Shown here: positions 5,604-5,914 of the stretch, one piece after another | Numbering within the stretch: the first letter of the stretch is position 1 | Layout of the letters: every line of letters starts with the position of its first letter | From: Methanobacterium sp. UBA8 | GTDB lineage: Archaea > Methanobacteriota > Methanobacteria > Methanobacteriales > Methanobacteriaceae | Direction: 5' to 3' | Assembly: GCA_002509665.1 (NCBI GenBank) | Contig: DADN01000088.1 | Coordinates: 1 to 5,914, forward strand | Length of the DNA: 5,914 nt | Translations under genes and position numbers: made by a program | The notes under the pieces: model-generated | Told to the model about the DNA's origin: nothing | What the model saw: only the letters and a program-made list of their open reading frames with translations | The model's database searches: none

Positions 5604-5914
5604 CTATTTTGATTTTAACTGGAGACTGAATTTCTTTTTTACGGATAATCCAAATAGCCACAGCAATTATCAACAGTATTATTAACCATACCGGAATTAC
5701 CAGGATAGTATCATGTGCATGGAGAACCTTATCCTGCTGGAATCTTCCATAGTTTATGTTCGTGTCAGCAGAATAAAGACCGAAATCTGCAAGTCCTGGT
5801 GTCCATGATGCAGTTAAAGTATAATTATCTTCAGGATAAACCATACCCTGTACTGGTACTTTATGACTGTTAAACAAACCATTTATTTCAATATTTCCAG
5901 TCATATTTGCATAT
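5590..5914 (-). CDS. C-terminal end of a membrane-anchored surface protein (N-terminus outside the window)
   Basis: The reading frame stays open to the right edge, so 107 C-terminal residues of a larger protein are visible; the internal ATG at 5904 is not a credible start. Residues 1-68 look like the last beta-rich extracytoplasmic domain (NIEINGLF, KVPVQGMVYPEDNYTLTASW, FGLYSADTNINYG). Residues 69-90 (ILVIPVWLIILLIIAVAIWII) are a membrane helix, and the basic tail RKKEIQSPVKIKIERKK should lie in the cytoplasm. The layout, with an aromatic/Pro juxtamembrane stretch after a beta-domain, resembles the C-terminal anchors of bacterial DUF916/DUF3324 proteins that hold WxL surface proteins. That comparison is from memory and untested. 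The gene lies upstream of a small secreted protein, a possible partner. Confidence 0.8.
   Translation of the reverse strand, partial: YANMTGNIEINGLFNSHKVPVQGMVYPEDNYTLTASWTPGLADFGLYSADTNINYGRFQQDKVLHAHDTILVIPVWLIILLIIAVAIWIIRKKEIQSPVKIKIERKK

Noticed and set aside
5590..5904. A complete 104-residue protein starting at ATG 5904
   Set aside because: The frame is open beyond 5904 to the window edge, there is no ribosome binding site before the ATG, and the product would lack a signal peptide ahead of its beta-domain. It is better read as the end of a longer gene.

Overview
The window looks like chromosomal DNA of a mesophilic methanogenic archaeon of the Methanobacteriales, most likely Methanobacterium or a close relative. 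Four things point there: a group II chaperonin (thermosome) gene of methanogen type, archaeal BRE/TATA promoters, GAGGTGAT-type ribosome binding sites, and a secreted transglutaminase-like protein of the kind found in pseudomurein-walled methanogens. The DNA is AT-rich, with very AT-rich gaps. All genes read on the minus strand, so transcription runs from high to low coordinates. I saw no tRNA, rRNA, insertion sequence or CRISPR array.

In transcription order the layout is as follows. (1) 5590-5914: the C-terminal end of a larger membrane-anchored surface protein, with an extracytoplasmic beta-type domain, one membrane helix and a basic tail. (2) 4634-5242: a small secreted, beta-strand-rich protein with its own promoter and an operator-like palindrome. 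(3) 3859-4458: a PAP2-family lipid phosphatase with all three catalytic motifs. (4) 3297-3812: a coiled-coil protein with a likely winged-helix C-terminus, 46 nt behind the phosphatase. (5) 2767-3296: a very AT-rich gap containing an isolated ribosome binding site with a 7-codon reading frame. (6) 1687-2748: a secreted transglutaminase-like cysteine enzyme that appears to start at a rare ATT codon. (7) 1-1541: a thermosome subunit, cut by the left edge after 513 codons.

Apart from the chaperonin and the coiled-coil protein, the genes concern the cell envelope: two surface proteins, a probable polyprenyl-pyrophosphate or lipid phosphatase, and a secreted wall-acting enzyme. Most have their own promoter or T-rich terminator, so this is a run of separate units rather than one operon. 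The phosphatase and coiled-coil genes are the likeliest to be co-transcribed.

The observations most worth a second look are the AUU start of the transglutaminase-like gene, the orphan ribosome binding site with a minimal reading frame, the palindrome between TATA box and predicted start of the secreted-protein gene, the anchored/secreted surface-protein pair, and inverted repeats at all five visible stop codons.
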